Part shown: piece by piece, positions 10,801 through 21,876 of the stretch
Layout of the letters: every line of letters begins with the position of its first letter
Numbering within the stretch: the first letter of the stretch is position 1
DNA from: Astropecten irregularis
Taxonomy: Eukaryota; Echinodermata; Asteroidea; Paxillosida; Astropectinidae
Direction: 5' to 3'
Length of the DNA: 64,000 nucleotides
Assembly: GCA_963971285.1 (NCBI GenBank)
Contig: OZ020245.1
Location: 18,056,983 to 18,120,982, forward strand
Made by a program: the position numbers and the translations under genes
The notes under the pieces: generated by a model
Database searches by the model: none
What the model saw: only the letters and a program-made list of their open reading frames with translations
What the model was told of the DNA's origin: nothing

Positions 10801-13800
10801 TTGACAATGACATACGCGTCATGTTCCAAATCTGTGAACTGACCTTGTTTGAATAATCAAGTCTGACACAAATTTCTTGGGGTAGACTTATTTCAAGCTT
10901 GTTCCAACCTCCGGAGAATCATGTCCAACAATCTGCTTACCATTTGGAAACTGGAAAGGGTCTTGAGAATTTGAAACTGAAAGCTTTATTTCTCATCCTG
11001 TACCCCAGGTTGTATCTCAGTACTCGGGCATTCTAGCTCCTCTCTCCGTCGATGCTGTACTACGTATCGTCGATCCAGACAGACCTAACTCTGTGGACCT
11101 GAGGGACGTCAAAGTCATCAAGAAGTTGGGGTGAGTACAGTGTGTTGTGCTAGGAATTCCCTGAAGGATCACACTACTTCATGTGCCGGTTTACTGGGAC
11201 AGTTTCCTTGTGAAGCAGGGAGTGTGTCAAGTATTGAATGGTCAAATAGGAGAGTCATCTTTAATATGGAGGAGGGAGTCTGTAAGGTATTGTAGGGTCA
11301 GAGTGCTTGCTCAATAACTGTTCTGCCACTAGGAGGGTTACCTTATGCAGCAGGGAGTCTGTAAGGTATTGTAGGGTCAGACTGCTTGCTCAATAACTGT
11401 CCTGCCACTAGGAGGGTTACCTCAGGCAGCAGGGAGTCTGTAAGGTATTGTAGGGTCAGACTGCTTGCCCAATAACTGTCCTGCCACTAGGAGGGTTACC
11501 TTATGCAGCAGGGATTCTGTAAGGTATTGTAGGGTCAGATTGCATGCTCAATAACTGCCCTGCCACTAGGAGGGTTACCTTATGCAGCAAGGAGTCTGTA
11601 AGGTATTGTAGGGTCAGACTGCTTGCTCAATAACTGTCCTGCCACTAGGAGGGTTACCTTATGCAGCAGGGAGTCTGTAAGGTATTGAAGGGTCAGACTG
11701 CTTGCTCAATAACTGCCCTGCCACTAGGAGGGTTATCTTATGCAGTAGGGAGTCTGTAAGGTATTGTTGGGTCAGACTGCTTGCTCAATAACTGCCCTGC
11801 CACTAGGAGGGTTACCTTTATATGAAGCAGGGGGTCCGTAAGGCACTTAGGGATTCAACTGCTTGCTCAATAACTGCCCTGCCACTAAGAGGGTTAGCTT
11901 ATGCAGTAGGGAATCTGTAAGGCATTGCAGGGACAGGGCCAGGGGCTGTATACTCCCCAGGGAGTTGAGATTGTTTCAGGAATGTATGTGGGGCCCTATA
12001 TAAAAACCTGCTGTTATTATTATCAATGGCAGTATATGTTAGCTGTGGTGTTATAATGATGCCATTCTTTTCCATCCTAGTGGCACCATTGAAGACACTG
12101 AGATGATTGACGGCATGGTGTTTTCCCAGAGGACGGCAGGCAGTGGAGGTCCTACCAAGATTGAGAAGGCCCGCATTGGCCTCATCCAGTTCTGTCTCTC
12201 CCCTCCCAAAACAGACGTAAGCATCCAAGTTAATGTCCTGAAATGCTGACCCAGTCTCTACAGCTGTCTTACCTCTATAACAAAACCTGTTTGTCATAAG
12301 ATTTCCCAACTCCAAAATAGTATTCATGTATTGTAAGCTCGGTCTTGGCAAAATTGTCACTTAATTGTGTTTTCACAGTTCCCTGACCAAAATTTGACCA
12401 AGAAAACAAGAAGTGATGGATAATATGCACAAATCCAAAATGGACAATGACACTTTGTCCCATAGGATATGTCCATGATCAGCCACTTATGTGGCACAAT
12501 TTAAAAAATTGAAAGACAGGTGAGGGTGGGTAGTCCATCAACTCCATTTTCGCTTCTGCCAGTGTTTCTCAGTGGGAGATGTGTAGTGTGGAGGTATCCG
12601 TGCAAGTGTTGTACACTCGAGATCCAACCCTCAGTTGTCACATATGTGGCAGCGGTGATGAGACAACTAAGAAACCTCTGATGCACGGGTACCTCTCAAT
12701 TCTCAATCACAATGCAAGATGTAAACCCTACCAAACCTGGCGAGACTCTGCTCCCGCAGACATCCTAGAAGAGTATACCTCCCCAGTCACTGTGACTGTA
12801 GATGGAGCTTGCTGACCTGACTTGTCCAAAGTAAAAAAGGGATATGTAGTAACGATATTGCATATTGTTGGATTTTGGCAAGTACAAGATGGTTCCTAGC
12901 CAAAATATCTAAGGGCATGATATTCCTGTGAAAGATATTAATGTGACCACTGATGAATGTTTTTTCATAGATGGACAATCAAGTGGTGGTGTCAGACTAC
13001 ACCCAGATGGACCGTGTCCTTCGGGAGGAGCGTGCCTACATCTTGAACCTCGTCAAGCAGATTAAGAAGGCTGGATGTAACGTGCTTCTCATCCAGAAGT
13101 CTATTCTCAGGTTAGTAAAACAAAGGATAATTACAATCAATATTTCTTAATCAATTCTTCCATCACTTAAGCAAAATGTGCCCAATTTCAGCAAAATTCT
13201 TCACTTGTGATCCTCATTCTGCACTTACAAGGTTAGTGCTAAGCTAAAACATTGCTAAGCTCCAAGCCAGTCTTGTTTTCAGCTATCATTGTGTCGTGTT
13301 TGTCCCACAGGGATGCCCTGAATGACTTGGCCTTGCATTTCCTGAACAAGATGAAGATCCTGGTGGTCAAGGACGTCGAGAGGGCCGATATCGAATTCAT
13401 CTGCAAGGTATGTGCTTCCCCTCCCCTATCCCTTCCTCTGCCATCTGTGTATTCCTAAGGTGTTTCAATCGGGGGTACTTGATGGAACAACATTATTGGG
13501 GTATAACTGCAGTGGACAGTGCAAGATGTCAACCAAGTTGGCCTCTATTGGGGTATTTGCTGGAATGGTTTCCATTGGGGCATTATGACAGGAGGGCCAT
13601 ATCGGGGTACAGTAATTCAGAACCATAGAAATGACCAGCCTAAATGGCCTCCATGAAGGTGTCTAATAGTCTAATCACACTTTTTCCTGGTATTTAGGTT
13701 GATGCATCAGTTTGGCATTACATCATGTTTTGAATTGATCACGACCAAAGAACACTCTTATTTGTGCAATCTTTAATATTTGATCCGAATGCTTGTTATG

Positions 13801-15535
13801 ATTTCCATTTGGGTGACCTTTTTGTGTGTTTTGTTTTTCACCCATCAGACGATCAACTGCAAGCCCATTGCTAGCATCGACCACTTTCAACCTGAAATGC
13901 TTGCCAGCGCTGAGCTAGTCGAGGAAGTGACAACAGGAACTAGCAAAGTTGTCAAGGTAAGAAAGGTTCATGAATCATGAATCAGCTTGTGTCTAGCCGA
14001 GTGGAATTAAATACAGACTTGTTTGCCATTATCAAACACTAAGTCCATTAAACCTTAATCCTTCTGTAGATCACTGGCATAGCAAACCCGGGCAAGACCA
14101 TCACGGTCCTGATCCGTGGCTCCAACAAGTTGGTCCTGGAGGAGGCTGATCGTTCCATCCACGACGCTCTGTGCGTCATCCGCTGTCTGGTGAAGAAGAG
14201 GGCTCTGATCGCCGGCGGTGGTGCGCCTGAGATCGAGGTCAGTCACCGCATGTCGGAATATGCCAAGAGCCTGACGGGTATGGAGGGCTACTGCTTCAGC
14301 GCCTTCGCTGAGGCCCTGGAGATTGTACCCTCCACTCTGGCCGAGAATGCTGGCCTGAACCCCATCTCGGTGGTGACTGAGCTGAGGAACAGACATGCCC
14401 ACGGAGAGAAGACGGCTGGGATTAATGTTCGCAAGGTACGTTGAATAACATTAGGACCGAATACCCAGGTCTCTTTTCCTAGCTGAGAGGGGCATAGTGG
14501 TTGGTTGCCCTTTACATATAGGCATATTTACTAATATCATAATGCTGTTTACTTATACTGTACCAATACTGTAGTTAAAGGTACAATACATGATTGGTAA
14601 AGGTCACAGGACAGCACTCATACTTTGTCTGATCAAACATGTACATGAAATAATAAACCTGTGAAAATTTGAGCTCAATCGTCACCAACATTGTCCGAGT
14701 GAGTCGAGGAAGCGCAAAGTATGATTTTGACATTCAGCACGACGTGGTCGACGTGAACGAGGTCCACGTTCACTCCAATCTAAAGCTCCCTTTTGGTGTA
14801 ATTAAGTTGCGTAATGATTTCAGGTAATAGGTGCACAAGTTGATCATGATGGATGTAGCTTGGACACAATGATAAGTTGTGCCTGTATTTGATTGATTGA
14901 CTCATTTATTCAATCACTGTATTTTCTGCTGTGTTGACATGTTTCAGGGTGCAATCACTAACATCTTGGAGGAAAATGTGGTTCAACCATTACTAGTATC
15001 AACCAGCGCCATCAAGCTAGCTGCTGAATGTGTCACAAGCATCATGAAGATTGATGACATTGTGAGTATTGTCACTTGAACAGTACTAGTACAGTGCTCT
15101 GTGTGAAGATAAACAAACTGCAAACAAGTTCCGTTTTCCAGTATTAAAATAAAAATACAATATACAGAAGATTCTGCCCGACCAAGGAATGCCTGAAATA
15201 TATCAAAGCCTGTTATGGATCAACTCTGAACCGTTTTGCCTGATTTTAGTTTTAGAATAATTTGTGAACATTTGGTCGGGATTCTAGACTTTTAAGTGTC
15301 TAAACACAATTTGGAAGGGCATTCTTTATCACAAACATTCTCAAACAATGTGAGCACTGGAGTCTACCTATTAGCCGAGTAATGAGGAACAGAGTCTGTG
15401 CATTCCAAGATGGCTGCCTTTATAGTACACACAGAGAAACAGTCTTAAATCGAGTGTATTTCACTTAACCCTGTGGCTCAATGCTCACTCATTGCGATGT
15501 TTATCCTTCCTCCCTTTCAGGTGGTGACGCAGTAA
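7870..15535 (+). CDS. CCT4: T-complex protein 1 subunit delta (CCT4), 13 coding exons, complete
   Basis: The exons are 7870-7981, 8516-8568, 8707-8796, 9023-9131, 9794-9936, 11009-11130, 12081-12216, 12971-13110, 13311-13407, 13849-13956, 14070-14435, 14948-15061 and 15521-15535. All junctions are GT/AG and the sum is 1605 nt, a 534-aa protein against 539 in human. Chaperonin signatures are [11 protein letters not shown] (residues 45-55), [11 protein letters not shown] (65-75), GDGTTS (98-103), the HDALCVIRC segment with its catalytic-region Asp (about 402) and GGGAPEIE (419-426). Delta-specific matches to the human protein are DKPAQIR-like [15 protein letters not shown] and [16 protein letters not shown]4 is one of eight subunits of each ring of the cytosolic TRiC/CCT complex, which folds actin, tubulin and WD40 proteins using ATP. 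The last exon codes only VVTQ before the stop. Confidence 0.97.
9403..9750 (+). repeat. Direct repeat, copy 1 (CCT4 intron 4)
   Basis: It starts ATCCGTGCAAGTG and is repeated at 12596-12943 in CCT4 intron 7, in the same orientation, about 90% similar over about 348 bp by eye. Both copies share the stretches TCACATATGTGGCAGCGGTG and GAGACAACTAAG. A decayed short relative is visible at about 10591-10662. The open frame across it is not conserved between copies, so I do not call it coding. Confidence 0.8.
10367..10513. mobile_element. Fold-back element, family E, copy 1 (CCT4 intron 5)
   Basis: The left end (GGGGGCGATTTCACGAAG) and right end (CTGGTGAAATGGACCTC) are inverse complements, with inner arms AATCGATCGTAACTCAAGTT and ACGATTGATAGTAAGTTACG. 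Related copies lie at 29692-29836, 58931-59158 and 63754-63883. It has no coding capacity. Confidence 0.65.
11200..11945 (+). repeat. 79-bp minisatellite in CCT4 intron 6
   Basis: A unit of about 79 bp containing CTGCCACTAGGAGGGTTACC and GGGAGTCTGTAAGGTATTG is repeated head-to-tail at least eight times. Units are nearly identical in the middle of the array and degrade at both ends. The array fills most of the intron between the exons ending at 11130 and starting at 12081. Confidence 0.92.
12596..12943 (+). repeat. Direct repeat, copy 2 (CCT4 intron 7)
   Basis: This is the partner of the 9403-9750 sequence, ending 27 bp before the acceptor of CCT4 exon 8 at 12971. It shares order and orientation with copy 1, with small indels that break the open frame, so it is a non-coding duplication. 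Confidence 0.8.
14579..14720. mobile_element. TTAA-type MITE, family B, truncated copy (CCT4 intron 11)
   Basis: It starts right after a TTAA with AGGTACAATACATGATTGGT, the inverted end of the family-B elements at 33480 and 34242. The match continues through TTTGTCTGATC and the CTCAAATTTTCAC-type stretch, then stops; the other end is missing. Confidence 0.55.
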
Positions 15536-16530
15536 AGAGCAGAATGATCGTGTCGTAAAGTTCTACGTATATTCCGTGTTGACGTTTGACCCTGGTGGCT
15601 GTTGTGTGATGATAAGAGGGCAAGCTTCTTGCAGTGATGTCAGAAAGGCCCATAAGGAAGGCCCTTACAGTATACTGCCTTCTGCTTCCCATTTGTGCTG
15701 GCAAGTTAAGAGAAAGTGGGGGGTTGCCAAACAAGATCTCCAAAAAATATAGCCGATCATTTTACACAAACAGCAACCAAACCCACCAGAATCCGTCTTG
15801 GTAATATTGCTCCATGGAGGTCAATTTTTTTAGTACTGGTTAACGGTCAACAAATGTTAGCACTCACTATTATAGCCGAGAGATATTTCTCAAGCATATT
15901 TTAAAGAGTTGGCAAGAAATTTAGGCCACATGCTGGCACAGCCAACAATTTCAATACAAGTCATCCATTTAATACTGAGCAACAAATGTCCTGGTTCATA
16001 CTCGCTGTGAATGGTCTGAAAGTTGAGCTCATTTTTGTCGACATGTGGAAGGTGTTCGTTGTTCGTTGTGTCGTATTTTGCCTTTGCTTGGCAGTTTGCA
16101 GGAAGTATGAACCCAATGGGTTAATGTGCTTTTCCTGTCGTTTATGATTTGCCGCTCTATGAAATGTGTATTTCTGATTTGGCATAAAATTGGCCGTCAG
16201 ACAAGCAACTATGAAGTTGAAGCTTGTATCTTCAGCAACCACTCAACTCTTTATAGTGTAAACCTCACATTGGTTATCAGCAAATGGTTCTACAATATAT
16301 CACCAATTGGTGCATTGGAAAAGTATTGCAACTGTCTTTGTTCGTCCGTTTTAAGGCAGCTAGACAATAACACCGCATTTCTTTATATTTTTTTTGTACA
16401 AAATCTAGAAATTAGATTATACAGTTTGTGTGCAACACGTTTGATTCTTTTCTTTTGGTTTTACATTTGTGTGAATTTGTGAAAATGTGAACATGTGAAA
16501 AATAAAGCTAACATCATATAAATGTACATG
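15536..16530 (+). other. CCT4: CCT4 3' UTR with polyadenylation signal at 16501-16506
   Basis: The region follows the TAA at 15533-15535 and contains no further exon. The first good plus-strand AATAAA is at 16501-16506, which gives a 3' UTR of about 0.97 kb. Cleavage is expected shortly after. The end point is inferred from the hexamer only. Confidence 0.5.
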
Positions 16531-16795
16531 CAATGCACATAAATTGAATTGTTTCTGTTCCACCCGTGTCTGTTCTTGTTAAAAAGCCCCAGCACATAGG
16601 TCATGGGGGGAATCCATGTTACTGAATAACGAAACTGGATGAAAAATAGACCTTGAATATTAAGGGAAATGCCAGCAATGTAGTGATAATCTACCAATGA
16701 GATGCTGGAGAGTAAGATCATACGGTCAATGCACTAATGTCATGTGATAAGGTCATATTTCATCATAGAAAGGTCATATGCTGTAAGGTCATAGA

Positions 16796-17007
16796 GCGTT
16801 TACGAAACGGCGGCTGAGGCTCCAGCTCTGCCATCCATAAATATGCCGAAAATACAGGTTGTGGCTTTTCATACAAGCTTAAGCTCTGTTTTCCTTTTCA
16901 AACCAGAGAATCTACTTCCGAACCGCAGCCAATAGCCTCTATTTTTACCCGTTATTTCAGAATGGATTCATGAAACCGGAGCCTGAGCCTCCGTTTCGTA
17001 AACGCCC
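16796..17007. mobile_element. Fold-back element, family D, copy 1
   Basis: The ends GCGTTTACGAAACGGCGG and CCTCCGTTTCGTAAACGCCC are inverse complements, followed inward by repeated GGCTC purine/pyrimidine arms. The core (ACAGGTTGTGGCTTTTCAT, AACCAGAGAATCTACTTC) recurs at 60148-60381 and, more diverged, at 26496-26736 and 38505-38728. Confidence 0.7.
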
Positions 17008-17024
17008 ATAGTTCAAAGCAAGTA

Positions 17025-17290
17025 CTTCATACTGGGGGAACAACTAGGGGGCACTACTTCATACTGGGGGAACTACTGGGGGAACTACCGGGGGCACTAC
17101 TCCATACTGGGGGAACTACTAGGGGGCACTACTCCATACTGGGGGAACTACTAGGGGGGCACTACTCCATACTGGGGGAACTACCGGGGGGCACTACTCC
17201 ATACTGGGGGAACAACTAGGGGGCACTACTTCATACTGGGGGAACTACTGGGGGAACTACCGGGGGCACCACTTCATACTGGGGTAGAGC
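17025..17290 (+). repeat. Minisatellite of about 31-33 bp, G-rich
   Basis: The array is built of CATACTGGGGGAACTACT followed by AGGGGGCACTACT, repeated about eight times with variable A/C and G-run lengths. It lies between CCT4 and RyR downstream ends and contains repeated GGGGG runs on the plus strand. Confidence 0.9.
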
Positions 17291-20200
17291 ACATCAAATT
17301 CTTCGTTTACAGAACAGAATATTTTTTTCGAGATTTTTCTCCAATTATAGGGCATAAAACATGAAAACATTCAAATCACATGCAGGTATGAAAATGGTTT
17401 TAAAATCGGACCAGAATTTTAAAGGGTGCTCATTTTCGGTCTCCATTTATAATACTGATAGTTACTAATAATACATCGGTCTGAGCTACACCCCGCAAAA
17501 CCCTCTCTAGATCCGCCACTTGAACCATTCCACACTGAGGTAACATCGGGCAGCATGTCGGACGAAGATGTGACGGGTAGCTAGCCAGTCCACATTTTCT
17601 TCACCAAAATGATAAAAAACGTATGAAGTACGATGGCAAATACAACTGCCTGACATTATAAACATTTGTTTTCCTCCCTGCACCTTCCACAAGTTCAATG
17701 TAACCAGCCACGCCAAGCACAAGTAATCACAAAGACGTTCAAGCCTGGTCTGGAGCAACCTTAGAATTTTCCAAGGATATGCTTGTAGTTTATGCTTAAT
17801 ACTACTCTTTATGAATAAGTATAGAAGGAGATTGCTTCTACTTTTAGTATTTGCTCGATGTCTTGAAGGAGATACTTTTACCTGAAGCATATGCTTAAAA
17901 AGTATAAGCAAATCCTTCCCTTTTTATGAATATGGTGCATGCTAAATACTTGAAAAGTGAAGTAAAAGCATATGCTACGTTTTTATGAATACCAGCCAAG
18001 GAACTTGGGTATATACGATTATGGGTGTATGGAATCTTGTTGCATACTCAAAATGAATGTGTATACTATCACATACAATGCTGTCTTTAATAGTTGGGAA
18101 ATTACAATTGTATGTTCGAATCTGTCATGCGCATACATATTGAGTGCAAACACAAGCCCCGCATCTGTAATGTCCATGTCCAAGTATACTTCCAAATAAA
18201 TGTTCTGCCATTGATGTGCTACCATGCACTGACATATGACACCATAATAATGTACACCGATGCACTTGCCTATGTGTAGAAAGGACTCAGAGACGTGAAT
18301 AAATAACAAGAGTAGCACAAGAGAGTTATGGGCTAACAATGTGGTGCTTTATAACAATGTTTGTTCTAAAACTTTCTTTCAAAATGTTTCAGGTTTCAAT
18401 CTACGTCAGTTATCTCAAAACACTTAAAATTGCACTTAATGTTAAATCTACCAAAAAAAAAAGGTTTGTTTTGTCAATAATTTCAAACAAAAATCTTGAA
18501 TTTCCCGGCAAGCAAGAATAATGATCAAAAAGGTTGCTTCAATCACACCATTTTACACATGTGTGTTCTCGACAGACACAACAATCAGAAAATCATTAAA
18601 TTATCAAAAAAACGTACAAGACATATATCAATTTGTTTCGGTATTATGAATACAAAACAAGTTTTCAAACGGGGTGCATGAATTATAATTTATATATATT
18701 TATACAAATAATATTTCTGCTTTATAATAAATAAACAATACCAAGTGTGGTGGAGTCCCCCGCTCATAAATGAGAAATATTTTTGCTATTGCAACTCTCC
18801 CCAAACCACTCAAAATGATGTAGTGCCAATGCATTTCTTATACATTTGCAAGCAAGATTCCCACAACATGATTTAGATCCTACTAGAACTGGATCAAACA
18901 AATGTCATATTTATCCAGAATTCCCACTTGGTTACCATTATACTCTAGTCCCCTGAAGGCATTCATTATTAAAAGATAGATTGAGTTGTTCACCAAAGGC
19001 ACCAGTCTATTTTTTGGCACAGTCAAATTTACTATTGAGCCTCATAAGTTAGATAAAAACTGTCCGTCCAGTTCATCAGTTTCAAGAACAATTGATTATG
19101 TAACAATTAAACACAAAAACAGATGCCAGAAATTCTAACCAAACAAAAATAGCTCACTCGATCACTTAAAGGTTAAGTAACTGAATCAGTAAAACACAAT
19201 GACCAAGAATATTCTCTCTTAAGTTCATGCACATAACAAAAAAATCAAAGCGGTTTCATTTTAAAGTTAAAGTTTCAAGTTAAACTCAAATCAAGAATTA
19301 GCCTTATTAAGGAAAGTCCAAACTTATCCCTCATTTCCAGTGAGGTAAATTCCAATACCTAGCCGCTAAAACTAAATAGATCAATATCAGAAAAGAAGAA
19401 AAAAGGTGTCACAAATTGCAAGTGGTAATATGTTGTGTTTCAATATTTCTAACAAAAGGAAGTATAACACACAAATTTAACAATTTGTGATGTTGTCAGT
19501 ATGAAACCAAAACCCTGTACAGTGCTTTATAGCATGTTACATGATTTATAAGTGCAGTGATTACACACAAGCAAACAATCCATAGCTTAACATATGTTGC
19601 ACCGTATTTCAAGCCGCCCCCCTCCCCTAAAATTCTGTCCAAATTCCTTATGAAAATATTGCTGTGAGTTTGCTGAACTGGTATGACAATTTCAAATGCC
19701 CCATGCACCTGACTTCTCAGGAACATAAATAAACTTCTACACAAGATTCCCGCCCTAAAATTAAGCATCTATGAATCTACCGAACATCTATTCTACCTCA
19801 ATCTTTTTTTTATTTATGTATAGATATGTATATATGTATATAAAATATGAAGAAATATTTGGTTTTAAAGACTTCAGGTCAGATTCTCAATTCTCTGTTG
19901 TATTTTCTTTTTTTTGGTGAAGAATCTCCTCCTATAAAAAGTGTTCAGGTGTAAATTCCAAGGCACATAATTCGTAATAATCTACATATTCACCGAGAAA
20001 TGCTGTATGGTGGTGTCACGTTTCATTTTAAGAGACGTACCAATTGTTTTTTTAAGCTCTCACAAAACAACAACATTCATTCAAATTGAAACATTCAAAT
20101 CTTTTCCCTGCCAAACACACAAATCATGTAAATAACAATGAAAAAAACCAAAAAAAACAATTCAATTTATAAAATATATGTAAATGAATACAAAGTATTC

Positions 20201-21876
20201 ATATCTTTTTGTTCGCGTAGAAAGTTAGGACAGTGGGCGCTACATCGCCGGGATTGGTTGTCACGCAAGCCTAGATATATCAAAACAAGATTCAAACACA
20301 CTCTTGAATAAAAAAATACCGCGAACATGAAAATCTGTCGCCTATTTTAAACAGCCCGTTTTCCACTCATTTTTTTTTTCTGGTAAAGAGACAAATTTGT
20401 CTGAAAATTGTTGTTATTTTCATTTGTTTTTGTCCCCATTAACACTGAATTCTTTATCAAAAATGGAAGCAGTCTGGTCATTTTACATCCAAAGATCCAA
20501 AACTGCTGATTTCTCAGTTACATTAATTATTTTGACATATAGATATAATCTGACAATGTTGTTTGGAACAACAAAACATTCAGTTAACATTTAATAGGAT
20601 AGAAATAAATTAATAATTATTTTCATTTATGATTTCAAATCACTTCTACAGTGTCATCAAAAAACACATACTTGAGCGCATGCCAAAGACAAAATGCAAC
20701 AAGGAAAAAAAAATCATTTTTATATTTTTTACATAACAAAAATAAACTAGTTTTGTTTCACACTAAGCCACAGCACGCAATAAATGGAAAAAAAATAATC
20801 TTTTCACGGCTTGCTCAAGATTAGGTGTCTTTGGCATATGCAAACAAATATGAAAAAAACTTCAATGGTTTTCATTCTACTAGCCAAGCTTACAATCACC
20901 AGAACAGGAGTCAAATTTAGGTCCGCAAAAATCTCACAACACATGATTGGCCGTACTGAAAAATAGTTGGGATGATGAATTTTGTTTATCATTTTTAAAA
21001 GCTTTCAAAGTACTGTAGCGTTCTAGAATCAGTCAAATGATTTGTGTCTTTTAGTTTTATTGCATTCCCAGATATGATTTTCCTTCTATAAATGCAATTC
21101 AATCAAAGTATTCATTCTATATTCAATGGCACCTCTGAAAGTTTTACTTCAAATAGATTTATGAAATTAAAGGTCAAAGGTTACAATTGGCACAAATGTT
21201 CCCATTTTCAAATGACAATGTAAATAGTCACACAGCGACAGGCAATTATATAACATTTAAGAGCAAAATCTCACTCGTTTTTAAGACGACTGCATCAAAA
21301 TTGGGTCGCAAGAGAGTAAAAGGTCAAAGGGCAAAGGTTAATTGGACAATTCCCACTAAAAAAATGATTGCATCAAAAGGCATGCAGTGCCAAAGGTCAC
21401 ATGACACACCAGAGGTCACATGACTGTGTATACAAAATCAGTTGCATGCACCATAAGTCCCAAATTGGTTCAACCGAGCCAGTAGAGTTTCATTAATACT
21501 AGCTCAGTACATGCTCCATTCACAAATTATAACTTCAAACAATCAGAGTTGTTGAGAAGAATCAGTCTCTGCAAGCAGGACGTACAGTACACCTCTAGGT
21601 CACCGCAGGATCTAGCGTGGCTTATACAAAGCCCACAACCCAGTTCCAAATATCCACGTTGCATAGGATTGTTGACCAAAAAATTATCTCTTGGCTCGAT
21701 CAGTAAACGAAAACAAAAATTCAGTGACCAACGCAGTTTATGCGAACCACATCGGCCTGAGAATGTCCCTATGATGAGGCCAACTGGACAGATCCAACAT
21801 ATCTACCCCTTTGCTGAGATAAAAATCGAGAGGAAGTTTGGATGAGTTTGTAAAGCTGTCTTCAGTGTCTTCGTCA
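17291..21876. other. Intergenic DNA and probable RyR 3' UTR
   Basis: No exon is recognised. RyR ends at 21877 on the minus strand, so the part nearest 21876 should be its 3' UTR. Minus-strand AATAAA hexamers occur at 21056-21061 and near 19808-19813, so the UTR may be 0.8 to 2 kb long. Around 17750-18000 the motif GCATATGCT and related AAGCATATGC recur several times in both orientations, suggesting a decayed fold-back. The region 18600-21100 is strongly AT-rich. Between 21170 and 21425 AGGTCA-type half-sites cluster. Confidence 0.4.

Noticed and set aside
16126-16482. 118-codon frame in the CCT4 3' UTR
   Set aside because: Hydrophobic AT-rich translation without conserved features, inside the expected UTR.
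17507-17911. 134-codon minus-strand open frame downstream of CCT4
   Set aside because: No recognisable domain, AT-rich composition, overlaps a region of inverted GCATATGC repeats.
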